Shown: in pieces, positions 37,687 through 46,324 of the stretch | How positions within the stretch are numbered: position 1 is the stretch's first letter | How the letters are laid out: each line of letters begins with the position of its first letter | Assembly: GCF_014193515.1 (NCBI RefSeq) | Contig: NZ_BLXX01000002.1 | Location: 248,001-312,000, forward strand | Length of the DNA: 64,000 bases | DNA from: Geomonas silvestris | GTDB lineage: Bacteria > Desulfobacterota > Desulfuromonadia > Geobacterales > Geobacteraceae | Direction of reading: 5' to 3' | Made by a program: the position numbers and the translations under genes | The notes under the pieces: model-generated | Database searches by the model: none | Seen by the model: only the letters and a program-made list of their open reading frames with translations | Told to the model about the DNA's origin: nothing

Positions 37687-39672
37687 TCACCCCCCGCCCA
37701 GCTCCACGCAGAGGGAGGTGGTGCCCGGCTGGGACTCGATCCGGAAGCTGCCGCCGATCAGCTCGGCACGCTCCCTCATGATGGCGAGCCCCCAGCCGGA
37801 GCCGGCCCCCTCCGGCGGAGCTTTGGGGAGCACGAACCCCTTGCCGTCGTCGGTGATGGTGAGGCGGGCGGTGCTGCCCCAATGCTCCAAAACGACCGCG
37901 ACCCGGGAGGCGTCGGCGTGCTTCAGTACGTTGTGCAGCGCCTCCTGGGCGATCCGGAACAGGGAGATCTCCGGCACGGCCCCCAGCCGCGGGAACTCCG
38001 GGGTGGCCTGGAAGGAGACCGCAATGCCGGTGCGTCTCTGGTACAGCTCGGTGTAGGAGCTGAGCACCGGCACCAAACCGTACTCGTCGAGCTGGACCGG
38101 ACGCAGGTTGACCATCAGGTCGCGCACCGTGCTGTGGATGGTCCGCACCAGCCTTCTCGACTCGTCGACGGTCTTCTGCAGCTCTCCCGCGCCGCTTCCA
38201 GCCAGGTGCTTGCTGATGTGGCCCAGGTTGAGGCTCAACACGGTGAGCTCCTGCCCCACGTCGTCGTGCAGCTCGCCGGCGATCTCCTTGCGCAGCTCCT
38301 CCTCCAGGGTGCTCAGGCGCCGGGCGTAATGTTTGAGCCGGTCCTCGGACTCCTTTTGGGCCGTGCTGTCGAAGGCGACACCGGCTATGTACTGGACCTC
38401 GCCTTTCCCGTCTTTCCTGGGATAGCCCCGGTCGCTGATCCAGCGGACCGAGCCGTCCGGGCGCAGGATCCGGTACTTGATGGTGGCCGCCTCCCCGGCG
38501 CGCAGCCGGTCATGGTAGCGGGTAAGCTGGGGGACGTCGTCGGGGTGGGTTGCGGTCAGGCACAGGAGGGGATCCTGGAAGATCTCGGCGGTGCTGCGCC
38601 TCCAGATGCGCTCGAACGCGGGACTCAGATAGAGGAGCTCGCCCCGGGGGGAGGTGAGCCAGAAGACCTCCTCGACCGTCTCCGCCATCTGCCGGAACTG
38701 CTCCTCGCTTTTTCTCAGGGACTCCTCGGCCTTTTTGCGGTCGCAGACGTCGCGCGCTACCACCTGCACCTCCACCAGGTTCCCTTGGGCGTCGAAGGTC
38801 CCCCGGTTCACCGCCTGCAGCCAGTGCAGCTCGCCGCGCCCGTTCCGCACGCGGTTTTCCACGACGACCGCCGGGTTGTCGGCCGACAGGAGTCTCAGAC
38901 GCTCCTCGATCTCGCGGAGGTCTTCGGGGAGCACTTGGGGCCGCCACTGCGTCCCGACGAGTTCCGCCTCGCTCTTGCCGAAGAAGCGGCAGTACACCTC
39001 GTTGACGAAGGTGATGCGGCCGTCGGGACAGGCACGGGCGATCAGCTCGGTCTGGTCCGTGACGACCGTCCGGTAGCGCTCCTCGCTTAGCTGCAGCGCC
39101 AGCTCGGCGGCCCGGCGCTCCTCCGCCTCCTCCTTGAGCCTCGCCACGTGCTCGGCGAGCTCGGCCGTCCTCTCCCGGACCCGCTGTTCGAGATGCTCGT
39201 TCAGGCGGACCAGCTCCCGCTCGGTGCTGCAGTGCCGGGCCACCTCGTCTTCCAGCTCGGCGTTTTTACGGGTGAGTTCGGCGGTGCGGCTTTCCACCAG
39301 GGAGGCGAGTTCACCCTGCTGCTTCACGAGCCTGGCTTCGAAACGTCGGCGGCTCTCGGCGAGGACGCTGAGGCAGAGCCCGATCACCGAGAAGAGCCCC
39401 AGGGAGAGCACCTCGCGCAGCGAGCTGACCGCAAAGGAGTCGACCGGCAGGTAGATGGAGTAGGCGGTGATCGCCACCGAGAGCCCCGTGGCGAGGAGGC
39501 CGGGACCCAGGCCGAAGAGCACCGCCACCAGGGTCACCATGGGGTAGAAGGTGATGAAGGTGGGAAGCTCACTGTCAGCGAGCCAGCTCAGGTACCGGTA
39601 GGCTGCGTAGCTGAAGGCAACAAGGGCAACGGTTATTGGATAGTGCGAGGCTTTTCTCAGTGTCAGGCTCAT
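37687..39672 (-). CDS. Membrane sensor histidine kinase, DUF4118-like/PAS/PAS/HisKA_3
   Basis: The 661-residue kinase has an N-terminal four-helix membrane part (~12-105, with FGLGPGLLATGLS like the KdpD DUF4118 segment), a coiled coil (~110-195), two PAS domains (~196-310 and ~322-440) and a NarX/DegS-type kinase core. The phospho-acceptor is His469 in EIAGELHDDVGQELT; the N box (AQEALHNVLKHA) and G box (DDGKGF, GSGWGLAIM) follow. Kinases of this class normally pair with NarL/LuxR-type regulators, but none is adjacent, so it is an orphan. The gene is monocistronic; the signal is unknown. Confidence 0.88.
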   Translation of the reverse strand: MSLTLRKASHYPITVALVAFSYAAYRYLSWLADSELPTFITFYPMVTLVAVLFGLGPGLLATGLSVAITAYSIYLPVDSFAVSSLREVLSLGLFSVIGLCLSVLAESRRRFEARLVKQQGELASLVESRTAELTRKNAELEDEVARHCSTERELVRLNEHLEQRVRERTAELAEHVARLKEEAEERRAAELALQLSEERYRTVVTDQTELIARACPDGRITFVNEVYCRFFGKSEAELVGTQWRPQVLPEDLREIEERLRLLSADNPAVVVENRVRNGRGELHWLQAVNRGTFDAQGNLVEVQVVARDVCDRKKAEESLRKSEEQFRQMAETVEEVFWLTSPRGELLYLSPAFERIWRRSTAEIFQDPLLCLTATHPDDVPQLTRYHDRLRAGEAATIKYRILRPDGSVRWISDRGYPRKDGKGEVQYIAGVAFDSTAQKESEDRLKHYARRLSTLEEELRKEIAGELHDDVGQELTVLSLNLGHISKHLAGSGAGELQKTVDESRRLVRTIHSTVRDLMVNLRPVQLDEYGLVPVLSSYTELYQRRTGIAVSFQATPEFPRLGAVPEISLFRIAQEALHNVLKHADASRVAVVLEHWGSTARLTITDDGKGFVLPKAPPEGAGSGWGLAIMRERAELIGGSFRIESQPGTTSLCVELGGG

Positions 39673-39936
39673 GAGGGCTCCTGCGCGACATTGTAGCAGC
39701 TAAATGATCGAAGCAAAACGCGAAAGATAACTCTTACCCGGGAGAGTGCAACCCTCCGACACGGAGCCGCGTTGCCGGCAGCGTTCGGAAAAAAAACTGC
39801 ACAAGCGCCTTCGTCGAGCCGATGAGCTAATGGGGAGTATCGGCGGAAACGGCACTATCGGCAGTAGCTGCAGTTTTTTGCAGCATCGGTTACGGCGCGG
39901 GCGACTGGCGGGACAACCGGCCGGGGGGGAGGAAAC

Positions 39937-40299
39937 ATGCAGCAGGTGGAGTGGAAAGAGGAGTACCTGCTGGCGATGAGCCAGCTTGACAATCAGCACC
40001 GGCGCCTGGTCGAGCTGCTGCAGGAAGCGTATCTCCTGCACGAGGAGGATGCGGCAGCTCCCGAGACGAACCTGAGTCTCTTGGAACTCGTCGACTATGC
40101 CGCGTTTCACCTGGGGTACGAGGCGAGCTGGCTCGAGCGCCACGGCTACCAGGTCCAGGCTCCCCAGCGCGGGGGGGCGGATCGTCTGAAACGGCAGATA
40201 CTGCGCATCCAGAACCACTACTTCAAACACGACGAGGACCATGCCGCGAAGATCCTCTCCTTCATGACCCGCTGGCTGGCCCACCACCTGAAGGGGTAG
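39937..40299 (+). CDS. Hemerythrin-like protein lacking the C-terminal Asp ligand
   Basis: The 120-residue protein is a shortened hemerythrin domain. The first helix (LDNQHRRLVELLQEAY) and the HLGYE (H-x3-E) motif are intact and several His remain (NHYFKHDEDH), but the chain ends at WLAHHLKG, so the Asp of the usual WLxxHIxxxD motif is missing. It may bind iron differently, or not bind O2 at all. GGGAGGAAAC is a good ribosome site. It faces the repeat-bearing MCP across a terminator, mirroring the hemerythrin/MCP pair at 6695-9076. The 39673-39936 leader holds a GCTGCA/TGCAGC hairpin. Confidence 0.75.
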   Translation: MQQVEWKEEYLLAMSQLDNQHRRLVELLQEAYLLHEEDAAAPETNLSLLELVDYAAFHLGYEASWLERHGYQVQAPQRGGADRLKRQILRIQNHYFKHDEDHAAKILSFMTRWLAHHLKG

Positions 40300-40320
40300 C
40301 TGGCCTCACGGCGCACAACA

Positions 40321-40378
40321 AAAGGGCCAGCCCTCGCTTCGGAAGCGTTACCATCCGAAGCGGGGAGCTGGCCCTTTT
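40321..40378. terminator. Long bidirectional terminator hairpin
   Basis: An imperfect stem of ~23 bp (AAAGGGCCAG... and ...CTGGCCCTTT) with a 10-base loop between the convergent hemerythrin-like and MCP genes. Confidence 0.85.
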
Positions 40379-40417
40379 AGCGTGCGGCTCTCTAGAGGCC
40401 AGAGCCGGCCTCACATC

Positions 40418-43162
40418 CTAGAATTTCTCGAACGCCTCGTCGCAATCGTCGAGCTCGAGCCGGGTGCCGCGCTGGCTGCGGGTCAGCTTGGGCGTGGTGC
40501 GCGGCACAGGCTTGGCGGAGCGCGCGCCGGTCAGGGGAGACCCGGAGAGCACCGGGGACGCCGCTGCGCCGCTCAGGCTGAAGAAGCTGATGGTGGCCTG
40601 CAGCTGCTCGGACTGCGAGGCGAGCTCCTCCGCGGTCGCGGACATCTGCTCGGCGGCCGAGGCGTTTTGCTGGATCACCTGGTCGAGCTGTTGGATCGCC
40701 TTGTTGATCTGGTCCGAACCGCAGTCCTGCTCCCTGGTCGCCGCCGAGATCTCCTGCACCAGTTCCGCGGTGCGCTGGATGTCGGGGAGCATGGAGCAGA
40801 GCATCTCCCCCGCCTTCTCGGCCACCTCCACGCTGGAGGAGGAGAGCTGGGAAATCTCCGCGGCCGCCTTCTGGGAGCGCTCGGCGAGCTTTCTCACCTC
40901 GCTCGCCACCACGGCGAACCCCTTGCCGTGCTCGCCGGCGCGGGCCGCCTCGATCGCCGCGTTCAGTGCCAAAAGGTTCGTCTGCCGGGCGATCTCCTCG
41001 ATGATCGAGATCTTGCCGGCGATCTCCTTCATGGCCCCGACCGTCTGGGCCACGGCCTTGCCGCCGGCCTGTGCGTCGGAGGCCGATTTCACCGCGATCT
41101 TCTCGGTCTGCAGCGCGTTGTCCGCGCTCTGCCTGATGTTGGCCGCCATCTCCTCCATCGAGGAGGAGGCCTCTTCCGCCGCCGCCGCCTGCTCGGTGGC
41201 CCCCTGCGACATGGCGCCGGCGCTGGCGGACATCTGCTCGCTCCCCGCCGCCACGTTGTCCGCCGCGAGCTTCACCTGGTTCACCACCTCGCCCAGCCTC
41301 TGCACCATCGCGGAGAGCGACTGCATGAGCCGGTCGCTCGGAGAGCGCGCCTCGAGCTTCACGGTGAGGTTCCCCTCGGCCACCTGGCAGGCAGCGTCGG
41401 CGATGGCGTTGGTGGTCTCGATCAGGAGGTTCAGGTTGTTCTTGATGGCGTTGAAGTCGCCGCGGTACTCCTCGCGGATCGGCTCAGGCAGGTCCCCGCG
41501 GGAGATGCGCGCCACGTACTCCGCGGCCACGTTCAAGGGCCCGATCACCGCGTCCAGGGTCTCGTTCACCCCGCTTACGATCCTGCGGTAGTCCCCCTGG
41601 TGCCGCTGCGCGTCGGCGCGGGCGGAAAGCCGCCCCTCCTGGGCGGCCCGGGCCAAGAGGTTCGCGTCCTCGATGAGGGCGTTTATGTTGTCGATGGCGT
41701 TGTTGAGGTTCAGCTTGATCTCGTTGAAGTCCCCCTGGTAGTTCTCGGTGATCTTGGGCGGGATATCCCCCTTGGCGATGCGGTCCACGTACCCCGCGGC
41801 CACGTTCAAGGGCCCGGTCACCGCGTCCAGGGTCCGGTTCACCCCGGAGATGATCTTGCGGAAGTCGCCCTGGTGCCGCTCCTCCGCCGCACGGGTGGCG
41901 AGCCGCCCGGCAAGCGCCGCCTCGACCAGCAGGTTCGCGTCCTCGATGAGGGCGTTTATGTTGTCGATGGCGTTGTTGAGGTTCAGCTTGATCTCGTTGA
42001 AGTCCCCCTGGTAGCTGTCGGTGATCTTGGGGGGGACGTCCCCCTTGGCGATGCGGTCCACGTACTCGGCGGCGACGTTTAGGGGGCCGATCACCGCGTC
42101 CAGGGTGGCGTTCACGCCGGAGATGATCCTGCGGTAGTCCCCTTGGTGGCGCGCGGTGTCGGCGCGGGTGGCGAGCTTGCCGGCCAGGGCCGCGGCGACC
42201 AGGAGGTCGGCGTCCTCGACCAGGGCGTTTATGTTGTCGATGGCGCTGTTCAGGTTGGTCTTCATCTCGTTGAAGTCCCCCTGGTAGCTGTCGGTGATCT
42301 TCTGCGGGATGTCCCCCTTGGAGATGCGGTCCAGGTATTCGGCCGCCATGTTGAGCGGGCCGATGATGGCGTCGAGGGTGGCGTTCATCCCGACGACGAT
42401 CCCCCGGAACTCGGGGTCGATCTGGTCCGCGGCGCCGCGGGTGGCGAGGCGGCCGGCGACCGCGGCCTCGGTGAGCCGCTCGACCTCCTGGATAAGCGAC
42501 CTCAAGATCCCGGCGATCTTGCGGGAGAGGTAGACGGCGGTGCCGACCGCGATGCACAGGATGAGGGCCACCAGCCCCCCCATGAACCAGGAGGCGCGCG
42601 TGAACTTATGGTCGACCACCCCCTTAACGGCATCGAGCCGGGCGTAGCCGTCGGTCGCGAACTCGGCCGCCTGGGCCTCCATCTTGTGGGTCGCCTCCTT
42701 GTACTGCCCCATCGCCTTGTTGGCGTCGGCGGGGGTGCGCAGCTTGCCGTCCAGGATCGCCTGGTACACCTTGGGGAAACCGCTGCGGTACACCTCGAGC
42801 TCGGCCTTGAGTGCCTTGACCCGGTCCCGGTCCTTGGGGTCCGCCGCGACCTTCTCCAGGGTCTTCAGGCGCTCCTGGATGTGCTGCTCCTCCTTCTGCC
42901 ACTTCTCGAAGTACTCTGCCACCTTGTCCGGCGCCCCGATGTTGAGGATGATGTCCTTCTCGAAACGTCTGAGCCCCAGGATGTTGGCGCGGGCCCGGCC
43001 GGCGTGCTGGGCGATCACCCCGTCGCTGTCCAGGTCTTTGCCGATCTCCTGGTTGATGCTTCTCATCCCTAAGAAACCGGTCGCTGCGACCGCGGCCAAA
43101 AGCACCAGCAGTACGCCGAACGCCAGGCTCACCCGCGTTGCGATCTTCATGTTCCCAAACAT
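40418..43162 (-). CDS. Methyl-accepting chemotaxis protein with four tandem 91-residue HAMP-like repeats
   Basis: The 914-residue protein starts at 43162 behind GGGAGG. It has TM1 (~10-30), a helical periplasmic sensor (~35-190), TM2 (~196-215), a first HAMP, then four ~91-residue repeats (each with [21 protein letters not shown] and [18 protein letters not shown]), then the signalling domain ([30 protein letters not shown]) and a tail ending [10 protein letters not shown]. The tip and flanks differ from the other MCPs here (GEHGKGF), indicating another receptor length class. The repeats are poly-HAMP-like and would extend the cytoplasmic stalk. A Cys replaces the usual Gly/Ala before SDQINKAI. 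Confidence 0.88.
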   Translation of the reverse strand: MFGNMKIATRVSLAFGVLLVLLAAVAATGFLGMRSINQEIGKDLDSDGVIAQHAGRARANILGLRRFEKDIILNIGAPDKVAEYFEKWQKEEQHIQERLKTLEKVAADPKDRDRVKALKAELEVYRSGFPKVYQAILDGKLRTPADANKAMGQYKEATHKMEAQAAEFATDGYARLDAVKGVVDHKFTRASWFMGGLVALILCIAVGTAVYLSRKIAGILRSLIQEVERLTEAAVAGRLATRGAADQIDPEFRGIVVGMNATLDAIIGPLNMAAEYLDRISKGDIPQKITDSYQGDFNEMKTNLNSAIDNINALVEDADLLVAAALAGKLATRADTARHQGDYRRIISGVNATLDAVIGPLNVAAEYVDRIAKGDVPPKITDSYQGDFNEIKLNLNNAIDNINALIEDANLLVEAALAGRLATRAAEERHQGDFRKIISGVNRTLDAVTGPLNVAAGYVDRIAKGDIPPKITENYQGDFNEIKLNLNNAIDNINALIEDANLLARAAQEGRLSARADAQRHQGDYRRIVSGVNETLDAVIGPLNVAAEYVARISRGDLPEPIREEYRGDFNAIKNNLNLLIETTNAIADAACQVAEGNLTVKLEARSPSDRLMQSLSAMVQRLGEVVNQVKLAADNVAAGSEQMSASAGAMSQGATEQAAAAEEASSSMEEMAANIRQSADNALQTEKIAVKSASDAQAGGKAVAQTVGAMKEIAGKISIIEEIARQTNLLALNAAIEAARAGEHGKGFAVVASEVRKLAERSQKAAAEISQLSSSSVEVAEKAGEMLCSMLPDIQRTAELVQEISAATREQDCGSDQINKAIQQLDQVIQQNASAAEQMSATAEELASQSEQLQATISFFSLSGAAASPVLSGSPLTGARSAKPVPRTTPKLTRSQRGTRLELDDCDEAFEKF
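41385..42476 (-). repeat. Four in-gene tandem repeats of 273 bp
   Basis: Units begin near 41385, 41658, 41931 and 42204 (exact 273-bp period). The central units keep long identical DNA runs, e.g. the AGGTTCGCGTCCTCGATGAG start at 41658 and 41931; the unit nearest the 3' end is most diverged. They encode the HAMP-like modules of the MCP. Confidence 0.85.
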
Positions 43163-43282
43163 TGCTTCCTCCCTTTGTTGTGATGGTATCCGCATGACAA
43201 TCCGGGTAGACCAGGCGGTGGGCCCATTGAGATGGCAAGGAGGGCGGCGCCTTTTGTTACAGATGTGTTACAGCCAGCTACC

Positions 43283-43310
43283 TATTCGGTAATTGGCTGG
43301 CGAAACGTTA
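43283..43310 (-). promoter_or_regulatory. Possible sigma-28-like promoter overlapping an inverted repeat
   Basis: Minus strand TAACGTTT (43310-43303), 12 bases, ACCGAATA (43290-43283), ~120 bases before the MCP start. It overlaps an imperfect 12-bp inverted repeat (43271-43282 and 43288-43299). A GTTACAG direct repeat lies beside it (43257-43273). Otherwise the 43163-43487 gap holds nothing recognised. Confidence 0.3.
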
Positions 43311-43487
43311 ATAAAAAAAATAAGAGATGCCGGCTAAGAAATTTCAGGAGGGGGGCCCGAGCCGGGGTAGGCGATTGGGACATCCTCCCCTCCGGGTTTG
43401 GGGGTGTGCCTAAGCGGGAAAAGATGCCGCGCCGGGGCGCAAGCAGGAAGGCTCGAGGGGAGGGGGGGCGGCCGGCGCCCGGGAAGT

Positions 43488-45473
43488 CTAGAAGTAGTGC
43501 TGCCAGGAGAGCTGCAGCAGACCGAACTGGTAGCCGAACTCGCGTTTCCAGGTGAGGTCGAGGCCGAGAAGGTCCTGACGGCCCAGGTCCAGGCGGTTTT
43601 CCAGGGCGAGCCGGTAGTCGTTGCGCGCCTCGTTCACCGGGAAGAAGCGCTCCGCGAAGGAGAGCCCGGCACGCCAGCGCGGGGAGAGCTCCTGCAGCAC
43701 ACCCAGGCGCGGGCCGACCCCCGGGGCGAAAAAGGCCCGGAAGCGCCCGGCGATCTCCAGGGTTCCCTCGGCGAAGCCGTAGAGCGTGGTGCCGGTGGCG
43801 AAGTCGTGGCTCACCCCGATGCCGGAGTTGAAGCTCCCCATGAGCAGGCTCTGACGAAACGCCGTCCGTTTGCGCTCGACCCCGAGGGTCGCCTTCCAGC
43901 AGACCGGGTGCAGGAAGCGGTTCCAGGAGGAGAGCGACTCGATGTCGATAATATCCAGCCGCTCCAGCTCCACCTGGCTCGTCTCCGGGTACCAGCGCAG
44001 CGCTCCCCGGAGCAGGTTCACCCCCGCACCGCGGGTGTAGCCTCCCTCCGGGTCGAGGATGTCGTGGTAGGCGGGGGCGCCGGCAAGCTCGAGGAAGGGC
44101 TGGCGGGCTTCGCTGCCGAAACCGACCCTGACCCGCGCCGGGGGGTGGCCGCTCCCCGGCCAGAGCTCCGGTTGCGTAATGGCGGGGGTCTGGTCGGGCA
44201 CCGCGAGCCTGCTGCGCGCCAGCAGCAGTTCGGCGCTGGAGCCGGCTGCGGGTTCGCTGCCGCCGAAGCGGCGCGACTGCCGGTAGGCGGCGTAGTCGAG
44301 CGCGAGTTCCTCGATCCGGGCCTGCTGCTTGGGGGGGAGTTCTCTCACAGCCGGCGCCTGGGGGGTGAGCTCTCCCAGCGACAGGCGCCGGGCCAGGTCC
44401 TGGCCGGCCGGCTCGAGGGCGCGCAGCCGGGCGGCAAGGAGGGTGCTGCGCGCCGGACGGAAGCGGACCTCCTCGATGAGCCCTTCCCGGGCGAGCAGCC
44501 GCACCGTCTCGGAGGGGATGGTATAGCCGTGGAAGCGGCCGGTGAGCCGCAGCGCGGGGCGGGCCACCTCGATGAGCGAGAGGAGCTCGTAGGAGCAGTT
44601 CTCGTCGAGGAAGTAGTAGTCGAACCAGGCGCGGCGCAGCTCCCAGACGTGCCTGAGCAGTTGGGCGATCTCCTCGGGGGTGAGCGCGAGCCGGTATTCC
44701 CAGATGTCCCGGTTCTCGAGGTCGCCGTAGGTCTTCACCGCGGCGTAGTACGGGGCGCTGGAGAAGCGCCCCCGGTACCCGCCGAAGAGCCCCTTGGCCG
44801 CGTAGGCTATGCCGTGCTGTTCGCGGGTGTCTGCGGCGTAGTTGATGGTGTAGGCCAGAAGCGGCGGCTCCGCGGGGGTGCGCGGCGGGGGGTCGATGCG
44901 CAGCAGCGTGTGCCCGAACATGGAGGCCGGGTTGTTGAGGTAGGCGGCGGGAAAGACCAGGGTGAGCCGGCCGGGGTCGAGTCCGGCGAGCCAGTTCTCA
45001 AGCTGCCGGCAGCTTGCCCGGGGAAGCCGGGCCGGGTCGAAATGAAGCTCCCGGTCCAGCCAGTGGTAGCGCGCGGGGTAGCGGCACTGCGCCTCCTGGT
45101 CCGGGTGCTCCGGATCGGCTTGGAAGAACGCGGAGAGCGTGGCGGCGAGTTCGGCGGAGGGGTCATCCTTGCCGCGGGGAGAGAGGAAGAACTCCGGGGC
45201 GTCCACCTCGCTTTCCAGGCCGCCGGCGAGCCGGCGCGGCTGGTAGTGCACCAGGGCCCGCCACTCGGGCTTCTCGGCCAGCCGGCCTTGTTCCGCCCGA
45301 TCCACCAAGCGATCCAGATAGCCGGCGGCCAGGGCGCGCGGGGGAACAGCAAGGGCAGCGAGAAGAAGCAACGCGGAGAGTGAGCGGGTAAGCTGGCGGG
45401 CCAGCCGGGCTCTCCGCGGAGAGCCCGGGCGGGCGGCCGGAAATTTCCTGAGATTTATGAGGATAGAGGGCAT
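43488..45473 (-). CDS. DUF4105 protein with C-terminal outer-membrane barrel
   Basis: The 661-residue protein has a signal peptide (~27-49) after a basic N-terminus, a DUF4105/Lnb-like periplasmic domain (~120-320, with NNPASMFGHTLLRID, YAAKGLFGGYRGRF and the DENCSYELLSLIE motif) and a C-terminal half of alternating strands ending LSWQHYF, typical of an outer-membrane barrel. The His (FGHTLLR) and Cys (ENCSYELL) form a plausible catalytic pair of the papain-like amidase kind. No ribosome site is evident at the ATG. It lies 70 bases after the DUF3015 gene, and the two are probably co-transcribed. Confidence 0.82.
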   Translation of the reverse strand: MPSILINLRKFPAARPGSPRRARLARQLTRSLSALLLLAALAVPPRALAAGYLDRLVDRAEQGRLAEKPEWRALVHYQPRRLAGGLESEVDAPEFFLSPRGKDDPSAELAATLSAFFQADPEHPDQEAQCRYPARYHWLDRELHFDPARLPRASCRQLENWLAGLDPGRLTLVFPAAYLNNPASMFGHTLLRIDPPPRTPAEPPLLAYTINYAADTREQHGIAYAAKGLFGGYRGRFSSAPYYAAVKTYGDLENRDIWEYRLALTPEEIAQLLRHVWELRRAWFDYYFLDENCSYELLSLIEVARPALRLTGRFHGYTIPSETVRLLAREGLIEEVRFRPARSTLLAARLRALEPAGQDLARRLSLGELTPQAPAVRELPPKQQARIEELALDYAAYRQSRRFGGSEPAAGSSAELLLARSRLAVPDQTPAITQPELWPGSGHPPARVRVGFGSEARQPFLELAGAPAYHDILDPEGGYTRGAGVNLLRGALRWYPETSQVELERLDIIDIESLSSWNRFLHPVCWKATLGVERKRTAFRQSLLMGSFNSGIGVSHDFATGTTLYGFAEGTLEIAGRFRAFFAPGVGPRLGVLQELSPRWRAGLSFAERFFPVNEARNDYRLALENRLDLGRQDLLGLDLTWKREFGYQFGLLQLSWQHYF

Positions 45474-45543
45474 AGTAGGGCATAGTGAGCAACCGGCCGC
45501 CGCTTGGGACCTTCCTTACCGGTTTTTTCGGAACGCGCGTTAC

Positions 45544-45969
45544 CTAGCGCCAGGTCGGGTGGGCATCCACCTCCGCCGAGAGCTGTGCCACCAGGTCATC
45601 CGTGCTCCGCTGCGAAGCGAAGAGCGTGGGGTAGTTCTCGCGGGCGGCCTGGAAGAATTCCGGCTGCCGCTCCTGCTTCACCCCCAGCAGGTAGGCGAAG
45701 GCCGCCAGGTGCTCGCCGCCGCCACGCGCCGCATCCTCCCTGATGCGGTCCCGGTTGACGCTCGCGAACTGTTTCACCTTCTGGTCGTTGCGGCTCGTCT
45801 CGTCGCGCGGGCTCGTGCTCGAGGTGAAATCCGACGAGGCGTCGGTGGTGTTCTGGAGGGTTTCGGAGGTCCCTTCAGTGGACTTCGTGGTTACGGCGCA
45901 GCCGGAGACGATGCCGAGGAAGCTGCCGACGAGTAAGAGTCTGGTTGCCGCGGGTTTTACGTGCAACAT
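45544..45969 (-). CDS. DUF3015 family lipoprotein
   Basis: The 141-residue product has a lipobox (IVSGC, Cys24), a Thr/Ser-rich linker and a DUF3015 domain (QFASVNRDRIREDAARGGGEHLAAFAYLLG...FFQAARENYPTLF). AAGGAGGAAACC precedes the ATG. DUF3015 genes commonly sit next to DUF4105 genes, as here, so the pair may form one outer-membrane assembly; function is not established. The 45970-46324 region upstream has no gene. Confidence 0.85.
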   Translation of the reverse strand: MLHVKPAATRLLLVGSFLGIVSGCAVTTKSTEGTSETLQNTTDASSDFTSSTSPRDETSRNDQKVKQFASVNRDRIREDAARGGGEHLAAFAYLLGVKQERQPEFFQAARENYPTLFASQRSTDDLVAQLSAEVDAHPTWR

Positions 45970-46324
45970 GGTTTCCTCCTTACCGCTCCCGTCAGCCGGA
46001 CCCGAGGAAATGCGGGAGGCGGTTTTACGCTGTGCTTATTATACAGGGTTTGAAAGTTAAAAAACAAAAACAGCCCCAAAAGGGCAGGAAGCGACACCGG
46101 TCAGCCCCGCCCCTTTCCCTCAGCACCTGTTAACTTCGTAAAAATATTGTTGTAATTGACCCGACAAAAGGCAGATACTGTCGCAAGGCCGGGGCCCGAA
46201 GGATCCCGGCCGGACGCGGCGCCCCTCGAAAGCCCGCCGCGCCTGCCTGCTTCCCATCGCGACCACCCCTGCACCGGCACCTGCCAGGGGTCTCATCAGT
46301 AGCTATCCGGAGACAGAAACCCAG

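Noticed and set aside
39817-39862. Sigma-28 boxes (GCCGATGA on plus, GCCGATAG/GCCGATAC on minus) near the second hemerythrin and the DUF4118 kinase
   Set aside because: The -10-like octamers lack a -35 match at the right distance.
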